This document shows positions 52,733-62,000 of a stretch of 64,000 nucleotides of DNA, one piece after another. The notes below the pieces were generated by a model, which made no database searches, had not been told where the DNA came from, and was given only the letters and a program-made list of their open reading frames with translations. Source of the DNA: Acidovorax facilis (lineage in GTDB: Bacteria > Pseudomonadota > Gammaproteobacteria > Burkholderiales > Burkholderiaceae_C); NCBI RefSeq assembly GCF_023913775.1, contig NZ_JAMXAX010000002.1:60808-124807 (forward strand). The letters run 5' to 3'. The position numbers were made by a program, and so were the translations under genes. The first letter of the stretch is position 1. The number at the start of each line of letters is the position of its first letter.

Positions 52733-53662
52733 ATGAAACCCCGTTCGCTCACCCTGTCCGCCCTCGCTGCCCTGACGGCACTGCTGGGCCTGGTCCACCT
52801 TCCTGCCCAGGCCATTGGCCGCCTGGCCGATGTCACCATCGTGGACCGTGACACCGGCGCCACGCTGCCGGTGCACTACGCCCGGGGCGAATACTGGGTG
52901 GCAGGGCGGCCCGGGGCGCGGTATGCCATCACGGTGCGCAACCGGCTGGAAGAGCGGGTGCTGGCCGTGCCTTCTGTGGACGGCGTGAATGTGCTCAGCG
53001 GCGAGACTGCGGCCTGGGACCAGCGCGGCTATGTGTTCTCTCCTTATGAGCGTTACCAGATCACCGGCTGGCGCAAGAGCGACAGCCAGGTGGCGGCCTT
53101 CGAGTTTTCCCACATTGCCAACTCGTATGCCGCCCGCACGGGCCGCCCGGCGCATGTGGGCGTGATTGGCGTGGCGCTGTTTCGCGAACAACCGCCGTTG
53201 CCCGCGCCCGCCATCATCCCCGAGCCCTACAGCCAGCGTCGCGACAGCAGCAATGGGCGTAGCAACGGGAGCGGCGAAAGCCTGGAGCGACTGCGCGAGG
53301 AGCCTGCACCCACGCTGCCCTCGCCGCAGGCAGCACCGGCTGCGCCCGCCGCAGCGGCGCCCGCCCAGGCTTCGGAAGCCGAGTCTTCTGCACGGTCGAT
53401 GTCCTCCGACAGCGTGGCCAAGGCGGCGCCCATGCCGTCGCCAAAACTCGGCACAGCCCATGGCCAGCGCGAGACGTCCATCGTGTCGCACACCACCTTT
53501 ACCCGCATGCAGGACCGCCCCAACGAAGTCATTAGCATCCGCTACGACAGTCGCGAGAATCTGATCGCCAGCGGCGTGATCCGAGAACCCATTGCGCGGC
53601 CCCATGTGCCCCGCGCGTTCCCGCAGTCGGACAACCTGTCTTATGTTCCCGACCCAAGGTAG
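52733..53662 (+). CDS. Secreted protein of unknown function in the ECF sigma locus
   Basis: 309 residues. ATG 52733 gives a signal peptide (LTLSALAALTALLGLVHLPA, cleavage at AQA-I). The first 150 mature residues look like a compact beta domain (VTIVDRDTGATLPVHYARGE, SPYERYQITGWRKSD), followed by a long low-complexity Pro/Ala/Ser linker and a short C-terminal segment. No family recognised. It precedes an ECF sigma factor gene by 38 nt on the same strand, so it may be part of that regulon or a periplasmic partner of the downstream membrane protein. Confidence 0.75.
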   Translation: MKPRSLTLSALAALTALLGLVHLPAQAIGRLADVTIVDRDTGATLPVHYARGEYWVAGRPGARYAITVRNRLEERVLAVPSVDGVNVLSGETAAWDQRGYVFSPYERYQITGWRKSDSQVAAFEFSHIANSYAARTGRPAHVGVIGVALFREQPPLPAPAIIPEPYSQRRDSSNGRSNGSGESLERLREEPAPTLPSPQAAPAAPAAAAPAQASEAESSARSMSSDSVAKAAPMPSPKLGTAHGQRETSIVSHTTFTRMQDRPNEVISIRYDSRENLIASGVIREPIARPHVPRAFPQSDNLSYVPDPR

Positions 53663-53671
53663 GGCTTGAGA

Positions 53672-53700
53672 GCACCCGCTGCGCACGGACCGGCGGGTGC
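53672..53700 (+). promoter_or_regulatory. Hairpin abutting the sigma factor start codon
   Basis: GCACCCGC and GCGGGTGC form a perfect 8-bp stem with a 13-nt loop, ending at the base before the ATG at 53701. It occupies the place of a ribosome site and could limit translation of the sigma gene. There is no T-run, so it is a poor terminator. Confidence 0.5.
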
Positions 53701-54318
53701 ATGAGGGACTCGCATAATTCGCGGGTGCCTGCCGCCCCCTCCCCCACACCTGCAGACGATTCCGACGAGACGCTGATGCTGCGCTACGCCAGCGGCGACT
53801 TGGCCGCATTCGACCACCTCTACGCCCGGCACGAGCTGGCGGTGTGGCGGTTTGTGTTTCGCAGCGTGAAGGTGCAGGCGGTGGCGGACGACCTGCTGCA
53901 GGACGTGTGGTTTGCCGTGGCGCGCAACGCCACACGCTACGAGGTCAAGGCCAGGTTTCGCACCTGGTTGTTCACCCTGGCCCACCACCGGCTGGTGGAC
54001 CACCTGCGCACCGCCAAACACCACACCAGTCTGGACGCCAGCGACGACGACGCGCGCAGCCTGGCAGACACGCTGATGGCCGACTCCGGCTTCGGACCGG
54101 TGCGGCAACTACAGTCGCGCGAGCAGGCCGCTGCGCTCATCGCCGCCGTTGAGCAGCTGCCCCTGGAGCAGCGCGAAGCCTTTTTGCTGCAGGCCGAAGG
54201 CGACCTGAGCGTGCAGGAGATTGCCGAGGCCACCGGCGTCAACTTTGAAACCGCCAAGAGCCGCCTGCGTTATGCGCGGGCCAGCCTTCGCGCCCAGCTA
54301 AAGGAATTTGCACCATGA
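53701..54318 (+). CDS. ECF RNA polymerase sigma factor
   Basis: 205 residues. Sigma-2 region (about 28-95) with DDLLQDVWFAVARNATRY, and sigma-4 region (about 145-198) with LPLEQREAFLLQAEGDLSVQ and the HTH EIAEATGVNFETAKSRL. It should direct transcription of an envelope- or stress-related regulon. The downstream gene overlaps by 4 nt and encodes a membrane protein in the position of an anti-sigma factor. The start is uncertain: no Shine-Dalgarno is seen before ATG 53701, only the hairpin at 53672. Confidence 0.88.
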   Translation: MRDSHNSRVPAAPSPTPADDSDETLMLRYASGDLAAFDHLYARHELAVWRFVFRSVKVQAVADDLLQDVWFAVARNATRYEVKARFRTWLFTLAHHRLVDHLRTAKHHTSLDASDDDARSLADTLMADSGFGPVRQLQSREQAAALIAAVEQLPLEQREAFLLQAEGDLSVQEIAEATGVNFETAKSRLRYARASLRAQLKEFAP

Positions 54319-55394
54319 GCGCGCCAGACGACGAGCTGGTGAGGCGGTACCGCGAAGCCAGCGCGCAGGAAGATGCCCGCCCCGGCGCGCATGTGCGCGG
54401 CGCCGTGCGTGCCCATGCGCAGATGCTGGCGGCGGCTGCAGCCCCCGCTGCCCCATCGCCCAAGGCCACCGCCCCTGCCCGCGCCGCTGCCAACCATCCG
54501 CGCTGGAAGATCTCGGCCCTGGCCACAGTGGCCGTGGTGGGCCTCACCGGTTTGCTGATGATGCAGTTCGAGCGCGGGACGCCCGAAGAGAAAGAAATCG
54601 CCTACGGCCAGCGCCGGGCCGAAATGCCTGCGCCTGCTGCCACCGCTCCGTCATCCACCGTCCCCGCCGCGGAACAAGGCTCGGAGCCCACAGCCCCGGC
54701 GGCGATGCCCGATGCCGCCCGCGCACCCGCCCGTCCATCGGCGACCCCAATCACCGCGCCAAGACTCGCGACACCCGCGCCCCAACCCGCCGCACCACAG
54801 GCCAAAACAGCCCCCGCTATCCAGGAGGCAGAGGCCCCTGCGGCGCCGGGCCAGGCTGGTGGCGTCTCCGGCTTTCCAGCATCGCCACCCACCGAGGCCG
54901 AACCGTCCCTCGCTGCGCGGCCCGCACCCACACCCCCAACCGAGTCTCTCGCTGAGGCGCACAAGCGTTCTACCGCCCAAGATGCCGCCGTGGGCAGGCA
55001 GGTGCCGCCGCCCCGCGAAGCGGCTGCACCCGCTGCTGCCGGTGCCGAATCCGCCCGTTCTGCGGCGCCGGTTCAAAGCATGTCCGCACCCGCCGCCAAC
55101 GCAACGTCCAGTGCACCGAGGTCGCTTGAGCTGCACGACGCGGCCCGCGCAGGCAACACCCTCCAGGTGGAAAACCTCATACGCCAGGGCGTGCCGGTTG
55201 ACGCCCCTGACAGAGTGGGCAGAACGGCACTGATGCTGGCTGGCATGCACGGCCAAACCGCCACGGTCCAGAAGCTTCTGGCGCTGGGCGCCAACCCCGC
55301 GCTGGTAGACCGCGAAGGCCTGAACGCGGCGCAGCTGGCCCGGCAGCAGGGAAACACACGCCTTGCCGACCAGCTGGAAGCGGTGCGCCGATAG
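54315..55394 (+). CDS. Single-pass membrane protein with C-terminal ankyrin repeats, anti-sigma candidate
   Basis: 359 residues. Short cytoplasmic N-terminus (1-62, DDELVRRYREASAQED, resembling the sigma-binding region of small anti-sigma factors), one transmembrane helix (about 64-86, ISALATVAVVGLTGLLMM), a long Ala/Pro-rich periplasmic linker (about 95-265), and about three ankyrin repeats at the C-terminus (SLELHDAARAGNTLQVENLI, GRTALMLAGMHGQTATVQKL, NAAQLARQQGNTRLADQL). The 4-nt overlap with the ECF gene supports a sigma/anti-sigma pair. A periplasmic ankyrin sensor domain on such a protein is unusual. Confidence 0.75.
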   Translation: MSAPDDELVRRYREASAQEDARPGAHVRGAVRAHAQMLAAAAAPAAPSPKATAPARAAANHPRWKISALATVAVVGLTGLLMMQFERGTPEEKEIAYGQRRAEMPAPAATAPSSTVPAAEQGSEPTAPAAMPDAARAPARPSATPITAPRLATPAPQPAAPQAKTAPAIQEAEAPAAPGQAGGVSGFPASPPTEAEPSLAARPAPTPPTESLAEAHKRSTAQDAAVGRQVPPPREAAAPAAAGAESARSAAPVQSMSAPAANATSSAPRSLELHDAARAGNTLQVENLIRQGVPVDAPDRVGRTALMLAGMHGQTATVQKLLALGANPALVDREGLNAAQLARQQGNTRLADQLEAVRR

Positions 55395-55471
55395 CGGCTT
55401 CTACAGAACTGTCCTGAGCCCGTTGAAGGGCTCAACCCGATCGTTTCTGACGGATCCAGCGCGAACCTGGA

Positions 55472-56341
55472 TCAGAACCGCACCGCCTCAAACGCCGGAT
55501 GCAGCGCGTCGATCCAGTGGTCCAGCTCGTCCTGCGTTACGTGCAGGTGGTCCATGCAGGCCTGCCCATGCTGCTGCCATTCGCGCGTGGGCGGCAGGTT
55601 GTCGTGCTGGTTGACCAGAAACTCGGCCAGCAGGCCCAGGGCCACCAGGTGGCGTACGGTAGGGTCAAACCGCTCGTCATCGAGGCAGGCAAAGTCGTGG
55701 TGCAACCAGATGGCTTGCGCTACGTCGCCTGGCAGGTGCCAGGTGCGCGCGACGATGGCGCCCATCACGGCGTGGTCGGTGCGGTGGCTGGCGTTTTCGG
55801 TCTGGGTGAAGGTGCGGTCCTTGCGCGCCAGGGCCTCGGTCACGGTGCCAGCATAGCCGCGCACCGCCTTCACCAACACCGGCATGCCCACATGGCAGAA
55901 CAGACCGAAGCTGTAGCCCAGGCCCGGGTCAAAGCTGTAGAGCTGGTGGCCGATGTGTTCGCAGGCGATGGCGCGGCGCTGCGAGCTTTCCCAGAAATGC
56001 TCCAGCAGCGGCGACCGCACCTGCAGCGCGTTGCGCGTGATGAAGGCCGACAGCAGTTGCACCGCAGGCTGCAGCCCCAGCACCGTGAGCGCCATGCCCA
56101 CGGTCTGCACCGGCTGGGCCAGGCCATACAGCGGGCTGTTGGCCAGCCGCATGACGGCAGCGGCCAGGGCCACGTCGGAGGAAGCCAATTGTTCCAGGGC
56201 CGCCGAGTCCAGCTCGGGCTCGGCCATGATCTGCTGCAGGCGCAGCAACGATTCGGGGCACGGCGGGACCACGATGGCCCGCACGGCGGGGTGCACACGG
56301 GCCTGCCGGATGTCTTGGTCGATGGGGTGTGGAGCAGTCAC
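55472..56341 (-). CDS. HDOD-domain protein
   Basis: 289 residues of a single HDOD module (about 15-215), a metal-dead relative of HD hydrolases used in signalling, cell-cycle and motility control. Seen: CPESLLRLQQIMAEPELD, ANSPLYGLAQPVQTVGMALT and TDHAVMGAIVARTWHLP. A start at GTG 56341 is preferred: GGGGA lies upstream and homologues begin near here. A TTG at 56425 is also in frame. Stand-alone gene, convergent with the ankyrin gene. Confidence 0.85.
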   Translation of the reverse strand: MTAPHPIDQDIRQARVHPAVRAIVVPPCPESLLRLQQIMAEPELDSAALEQLASSDVALAAAVMRLANSPLYGLAQPVQTVGMALTVLGLQPAVQLLSAFITRNALQVRSPLLEHFWESSQRRAIACEHIGHQLYSFDPGLGYSFGLFCHVGMPVLVKAVRGYAGTVTEALARKDRTFTQTENASHRTDHAVMGAIVARTWHLPGDVAQAIWLHHDFACLDDERFDPTVRHLVALGLLAEFLVNQHDNLPPTREWQQHGQACMDHLHVTQDELDHWIDALHPAFEAVRF

Positions 56342-56479
56342 AAAAAATCCCCGGGCCGCCGCGTGTGCTGAACACAGGGACGAGGGCAGCCCGCACAGTT
56401 GCAATTCGTTGCATTGTGGGGCCAAAAAGCGTGCCGCCCATTGAACCCGTGCACAAGCGCAGTCTTTGCGCTCAGCAAC

Positions 56480-57427
56480 TCAGATATTCGCGCCGTCGAG
56501 CCCCTGCAGGGCCTGCCGCGTGCTCAGGCTGCTGCGCCCGGGCATGGCCTCGCCCAGGTAGTCCAGAAACCGCCGCACGGCGGGCGACAGACCCCTGCGC
56601 GAGGGGAACACCGCATGCACGATGGTGGGCGCAGGCGCCCAGTCAGGCAGCACCCGCACCAGCTTGCGCTCGCGCATTTCTTCCTGGCACATGTAGTCGG
56701 GCATCCAGCACACGCCGGTGCCCGCCACGGCGGCGTATTTGAGCGTGAGCAGATCATCGGCCACATAGCGCGGGGTGTGCTGCACCATCTGGTGCACGCC
56801 GCCAGGGCCGATGAGATTCCAGATGGACCGGCCCTCGGGTGCCGACATGGCAATGCTGTCAAGCTTGGCCAGATCGTCCAGCGTCTTGGGCGTGCCCTGG
56901 CGGATCAGCAGCTCGGGGCTGGCCACCAGGATCTGCGTGGTGTGGTCCAGCCGCTTGACGACCATGCTGCCGCTGTCGTCCACCGAGGGGCGCACGCGCA
57001 GCGCCACATCGATGCCCTCCTCCACCAGGTTGACCGCACGGTTGCTCACCAGCATGTCGATACGCACTTCGGGGTACTGGGCGAGAAACCGGGGCATCAG
57101 CTCGGCCACCACGGTCTGCGCCAGCGTCACCGGGCAACTCACGCGGATGGTGCCACGCGGTGTGGTCTGCACCTGGGCCACAGTGTCGGCAGCAGCCTGG
57201 GCCGACTCGCGCATGGCCTGGCAATGGCGCAAGTAGGCCTCGCCCACTTCGGTCAGCGACAGCTTGCGGGTGGTGCGTTGCAGCAGACGCACACCCAGCT
57301 GCGCCTCCAGGTCGGACACGCGCCGCGACAGGCGCGACTTGGGGATGCCGAGGGCGCGGCCGGCAGCGGCAAAGCCACCGCGCTCCACCACTTCGGCGAA
57401 ATACAGCATGTCATTGAGGTCTTGCAT
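56480..57427 (-). CDS. LysR-family regulator divergent from azoR
   Basis: 315 residues. HTH (FAAAGRALGIPKSRLSRRV, about 18-36) of the CrgA/DmlR-like branch, followed by a LysR substrate-binding domain. ATG 57427 yields MQDLNDMLYFAEVVE, the usual LysR start. Head-to-head with the azoreductase gene (154-bp gap), so it probably controls that gene in response to a quinone or similar electrophile, by analogy with other LysR/azoR pairs. Confidence 0.9.
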   Translation of the reverse strand: MQDLNDMLYFAEVVERGGFAAAGRALGIPKSRLSRRVSDLEAQLGVRLLQRTTRKLSLTEVGEAYLRHCQAMRESAQAAADTVAQVQTTPRGTIRVSCPVTLAQTVVAELMPRFLAQYPEVRIDMLVSNRAVNLVEEGIDVALRVRPSVDDSGSMVVKRLDHTTQILVASPELLIRQGTPKTLDDLAKLDSIAMSAPEGRSIWNLIGPGGVHQMVQHTPRYVADDLLTLKYAAVAGTGVCWMPDYMCQEEMRERKLVRVLPDWAPAPTIVHAVFPSRRGLSPAVRRFLDYLGEAMPGRSSLSTRQALQGLDGANI

Positions 57428-57581
57428 GGTGGAAGTGCGGGTTGTAGCCACGCGCGATTAATTCGATGGATGGAACAATCTATCTCAAATTAACCACCTT
57501 ATCAACAAACGGATGAACAACCACAATTCATCCCATGGCCACACGCTGTGGCTCCATCCACAGAACCCCCAGGAGTTTTTC

Positions 57582-58229
57582 ATGCAACTGCTTCACGTCG
57601 ATTCCGCCATCACCGGTGCCAACTCCGTTTCGCGACAGCTCACGGCACAGATCGTGGCCGCCTACAAAGCCAGCCATCCAGCCACCGAGGTGACCTACCT
57701 CGACCTGGTAGCCAACACCCCCGCACACTTCACCATGGACGCAATGACTCCGCGCACTGGCCAGACCGAAGGCTTGAGCGAAGCGCAAAAGCGCGAGAAC
57801 GCGGTGTCCGAGCAACTGGTCAGCCAGTTTCTGGCAGCCGACGTGGTGGTGATTGGCGCACCGTTCTACAACTTCAGCATTCCCACCCAGCTCAAGGCCT
57901 GGATCGACCGGCTTGCCCAGCCTGGCCGCACATTCCAGTACACCGCCAATGGGCCAGAAGGCCTGGCCAAAGGCAAGACCGTGATCGTGGCCTCCACCCG
58001 GGGCGGCGTGTATTCGACCAGCGAAGGTGGCCAAGCCATGGAGCACCAGGAGAGCTACCTGAAGGTGGTGTTCGGCTTCTTCGGCATCACCGACGTGCGG
58101 TTTGTGCGCGCTGAAGGCGTGGCCATGGGCCCTGATGCCAAGGCCGCAGCCCTGGCTTCCGCCGAAGTGGAAATCACCAACCACACCGGCGCCGCAGCCA
58201 ACCAAGCCAGCGTAGCGCAAGCGGCCTGA
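57582..58229 (+). CDS. azoR: FMN-dependent NADH-azoreductase
   Basis: 215-residue flavodoxin-fold enzyme. [14 protein letters not shown] near the start is the FMN phosphate loop, [18 protein letters not shown] the family signature, and STRGGVYS a second flavin contact. It reduces azo dyes and, more likely in vivo, quinones by two electrons. AGGAG precedes ATG 57582. Transcribed alone, with a strong terminator downstream and a divergent LysR regulator upstream. Confidence 0.94.
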   Translation: MQLLHVDSAITGANSVSRQLTAQIVAAYKASHPATEVTYLDLVANTPAHFTMDAMTPRTGQTEGLSEAQKRENAVSEQLVSQFLAADVVVIGAPFYNFSIPTQLKAWIDRLAQPGRTFQYTANGPEGLAKGKTVIVASTRGGVYSTSEGGQAMEHQESYLKVVFGFFGITDVRFVRAEGVAMGPDAKAAALASAEVEITNHTGAAANQASVAQAA

Positions 58230-58266
58230 ACGGCAACTGCTGGACACTAGGCCCGCCAACATTGAC

Positions 58267-58295
58267 AAACCCGGCTCCCTGCCGGGTTTTGTTTT
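58267..58295. terminator. Rho-independent terminator of azoR
   Basis: AAACCCGGC, loop TCCCT, GCCGGGTTT, then TGTTTTT. The stem is 9 bp and perfect. The A residues before the stem make weak reverse-strand function possible. Confidence 0.88.
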
Positions 58296-58301
58296 TATGC
58301 T

Positions 58302-58357
58302 GAAAAGTGACTCTAGCGCCTATTAGACAAGCGCTAATAGCTATAAATTAAATAGCA
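58302..58357. repeat. AGCGCTT palindromic repeat, copy G
   Basis: TGACTCTAGCGCCTATTAGA, CAAGCGCTAATAGCTATAAA, TTAAATAGC. It lies between the azoR terminator and the stop of the convergent EAL gene (58367). Confidence 0.8.
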
Positions 58358-58366
58358 AATCCGCAT

Positions 58367-60676
58367 TCAAACGATTGTGCGGCTTGTCGACTGCCGCTGC
58401 AGCCACTGCCGGGCCAGTTGCTCCGGCGGCAGCGCCGGGGCAAACAGCCAGCCCTGAAAACGCTCGCAGCCCATCTTGATCAAAAGCTGCAGCTGCTCCT
58501 CGGTCTCCACCCCTTCTGCCACCACCGAAAGGCCCAGCGTGCGGGCCAGCGCATTGATGGTGGCGCAGATCTCGCGGTCGTTCACATCCACCACGATGTC
58601 GCGCACAAACACCTTGTCGATCTTCAGCTCACCCACTGGCAGGCGCTTGAGCTTGATGAGCGACGAGTGCCCGGTGCCAAAGTCGTCGATCGACAGCGCA
58701 AAACCCGCGTTTTTCAGGTCGAGCGCAATGGCGTAGAGCGACTCGTCCAGCAACTGCGACTCGGTGATCTCCAGCACCAGGTCCGCAGGCTCCACCCCCG
58801 CACGCTCTGTGACGCCCAGCAAGGTCTGGGTGAACCCTGGTTCGCGCAGCTGGATGGTGGAGACATTGACCGACACCACCGGCACCTGCCAGCCCTCAGC
58901 GCGCCACTGCGCCACCTGGCGGCAGGCGGTGTCGAACACCCACAGGCCCATCGGCACGATGAGCCCGCTCTCCTCGGCCAGCGGAATGAACTCGTCCGGC
59001 GGCACCGCCTTGCCGTCAACCGACCAGCGCAGCAGCGCCTCGGCGCCCACCGTATGGCGCTGCTGGTTGAGCTGGGGCTGGTACACCAGCGTGAACTCGC
59101 CACCCTGCAGCGCGCTGTGCAGGCGGCGGCGCAGCTCCAGCCGACTGCGCGTGATCTGCGTGAACTCCTCGATGTAGAAACGGTACGAGCCGCGCCCTGC
59201 GCTTTTGGTGGCGTGCAGCGCCGAATGCGCGTGGCGCACCAGCTCCACACTGTTGGCAGAGTCGTCCGGGTACAGGCTGATGCCCAGGCTGGCACCCATG
59301 TACTGCGCCCCCACCTCCGACAGCTCCCAGGGTCTCCCCAGCCCTTCAACCAGCGATGCGGCCAGTTGCGCCAGCTCGGTGCGCGAGGCGGGGCGCAGCA
59401 GCATCACGGTGAACTGGTCATTGGCCAGCCGCGACACCAGGCCCTGCCCTGCCAGCAGCTGGGTGATGCGCTGGGCCACCTCACTCAGCAGCGCATCGCC
59501 CACGCGGTGGCCGTAGGTTTCGTTCACGCTCTTGAAGTGGTCCAGGTCGATCAGCAGCAGCGCCACACGGCGGTTGGTGCCCTGCGTGTCGCGCGCGGCC
59601 TCGGCCACGGCGCGCTCCAGCGCGTCTTCAAAGTAGCGGCGGTTGGGCAGGCCGGTGAGCGCGTCAAAGTGCGCCACCCGGTACAGCTGCTCTTCGTTGC
59701 GCAGCACGGCGGCCTCGGCCGTGCGCAGGCGGTTGAGCAGGCTGACCACAATGGTCTGGCGCAGTGCGGCCAGCAGCAGCACCAGCAGGCAGCACACCAA
59801 GATGAGCGCCTGCACCCCGGCACGCCCGTCGGGCGCAACAAACAGCAGCACCAGGGTGATGGCTGCCAGCGTCATCGACACCAGCGGCACATAGTTCATG
59901 GCCCGGTCACACTGGCGGCGGTAGTCGGCATCCACCGACATCTCAAAGCGCAGCCAGCGCGCGCCCCAACCCAGGGCGAGCGCCGACAGGCTGAAGCTGG
60001 CGTTGAACCAGATACCCGGCTCCACCGTGCTGCTGATCACCATCAGGTTCCACTGCATCCAGCTCAGGCCATAGCCCAACAGGCCCATCAAGACCAGCAG
60101 GTGCGAGCGCGCCACCCGCACCCCCACGGTAGGAATGGCCAGCGCCGTCACTCCCGCCGCCGTGAGGAACCCTGCCGGGTACAGCACCAGAACCGTACCC
60201 ACCGCCGCCGACCCGACCCCGCCCGAGGGCAGGTAGATCACCAGGGTGAAGGCCAGCAGCGCCAGCACGGCACCGCCAAAGTCCAGCGCCGCCGGGTAGG
60301 CGCGGTCACGCGAGAGGCGGGCAAACGTGGCGCGGATGACGGTGGCCGCCCACAGCGGGCCCCCGGCCAGAAAGAACAGGTCGGCAGGAGCGGGGAACGG
60401 GTTCCAGTCCAGCGCCACCTGCACGTTCCACACCATCTGCCCCACAGCCACCAGCAGGGCAAAGGCCAGCAGACCGGCGTGCAGCGCGCGGTCGGTAGGC
60501 GGCGCCTGCACCCAGCCGCGCCAGGCCCAGAAGGCCGACAGCCCAAACGCCAGCGTCCACGAGGCGTTGTCCAGAAACACCCGCACGCTGACGTCCGGCA
60601 CCCACAGCGACGCGGCGAACAACAGCGTGGCTGCGCTCAACCAGACCGCTGAGAGGATTCGTTCCGCGAAGGACAT
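58367..60676 (-). CDS. Membrane GGDEF(degenerate)-EAL phosphodiesterase
   Basis: 769 residues. N-terminal block of nine or so transmembrane helices (about 8-300), a short linker, a GGDEF-like domain (about 340-500) and an EAL domain (about 510-760). The cyclase motif is degenerate: ANDQF replaces GG(D/E)EF and no RxxD site is seen, so synthesis of c-di-GMP is unlikely. The EAL part keeps GAEALLRW, EITESQLLDES, DDFGTGHSSL and VAEGVETEEQ, so hydrolysis is expected, perhaps with GTP bound to the degenerate domain as activator. Stand-alone gene. Confidence 0.9.
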   Translation of the reverse strand: MSFAERILSAVWLSAATLLFAASLWVPDVSVRVFLDNASWTLAFGLSAFWAWRGWVQAPPTDRALHAGLLAFALLVAVGQMVWNVQVALDWNPFPAPADLFFLAGGPLWAATVIRATFARLSRDRAYPAALDFGGAVLALLAFTLVIYLPSGGVGSAAVGTVLVLYPAGFLTAAGVTALAIPTVGVRVARSHLLVLMGLLGYGLSWMQWNLMVISSTVEPGIWFNASFSLSALALGWGARWLRFEMSVDADYRRQCDRAMNYVPLVSMTLAAITLVLLFVAPDGRAGVQALILVCCLLVLLLAALRQTIVVSLLNRLRTAEAAVLRNEEQLYRVAHFDALTGLPNRRYFEDALERAVAEAARDTQGTNRRVALLLIDLDHFKSVNETYGHRVGDALLSEVAQRITQLLAGQGLVSRLANDQFTVMLLRPASRTELAQLAASLVEGLGRPWELSEVGAQYMGASLGISLYPDDSANSVELVRHAHSALHATKSAGRGSYRFYIEEFTQITRSRLELRRRLHSALQGGEFTLVYQPQLNQQRHTVGAEALLRWSVDGKAVPPDEFIPLAEESGLIVPMGLWVFDTACRQVAQWRAEGWQVPVVSVNVSTIQLREPGFTQTLLGVTERAGVEPADLVLEITESQLLDESLYAIALDLKNAGFALSIDDFGTGHSSLIKLKRLPVGELKIDKVFVRDIVVDVNDREICATINALARTLGLSVVAEGVETEEQLQLLIKMGCERFQGWLFAPALPPEQLARQWLQRQSTSRTIV

Positions 60677-60800
60677 GGGTGTGGGGCCGTGGTGGAAGGG
60701 GTGTGCTGGGCGTAATTGCTACAGAACGTTAACCCTCCCATTGTGGACGCAAGCGTGGCCCGCCTGTTTCCCCTCAAAGCAGCCGGGGCACTGGGCCGGC

Positions 60801-60870
60801 CAATAGCTACCAAAAAAATAGCATCCAGCGCCTGCTGGACAAGCGCTGGATGCCAATGGAATCTGAATAT
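60801..60870. repeat. AGCGCTT palindromic repeat, copy H
   Basis: GCATCCAGCGC, 11-nt spacer, GCGCTGGATGC: perfect 11-bp arms, the strongest hairpin of the family, flanked by AATAGCTACC. It lies in the 301-bp gap between the EAL gene and the metQ stop, in which I see no other feature. Confidence 0.85.
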
Positions 60871-60977
60871 TTGCCGTTCTTCGACAGCGCTTTTGGGCTC
60901 CCGCTCCCCTCGCGGGAGAAAGTCAAACCAGGGCACCGCAGCGCCCACCCATCACAGGGTGCGCTCAGCGTGAAGCC

Positions 60978-61781
<804 letters not shown>

Positions 61782-61914
61782 AGGGAAAACCTTTCGTTGA
61801 GAGATGGCTCGCATCCTAGGGTTTTCACTATAAAACTGGAACAACTAATTTTTCATTTCATTACAACCCAATCACATATAAAAAAACAGGCGCCCTGCAC
61901 TTTGAAAAGGCGCG

Positions 61915-62000
61915 CGCGCCCTCAGCGCCACCGCGCAAGGGCCGCCCCGCCGCGCTGGTGGCGTCCCCCTTTGGGGGAAGGCGCGCAGCGCCTCAGGGGG
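61915..62000 (-). repeat. Stop-linked GC-rich repeat, copy R3
   Basis: On the minus strand CCCCCTGAGGCGCTGCGCGC follows directly after the TGA of the gene at 62001, then CTTCCCCCAAAGGGGGACGC, CACCAGCGCGG and a GGCGGCCCTTGCGCGGTGG end that is near-identical to R2. Confidence 0.8.

Noticed and set aside
58418..60652. 744-codon plus-strand ORF
   Set aside because: Antisense shadow of the GGDEF-like/EAL gene; no domain is visible in its translation.
61782..61915. SAM riboswitch upstream of metQ
   Set aside because: The leader is short and I could not find the conserved SAM-I or SAM-II core pairing. It appears to be only an AT-rich promoter region.
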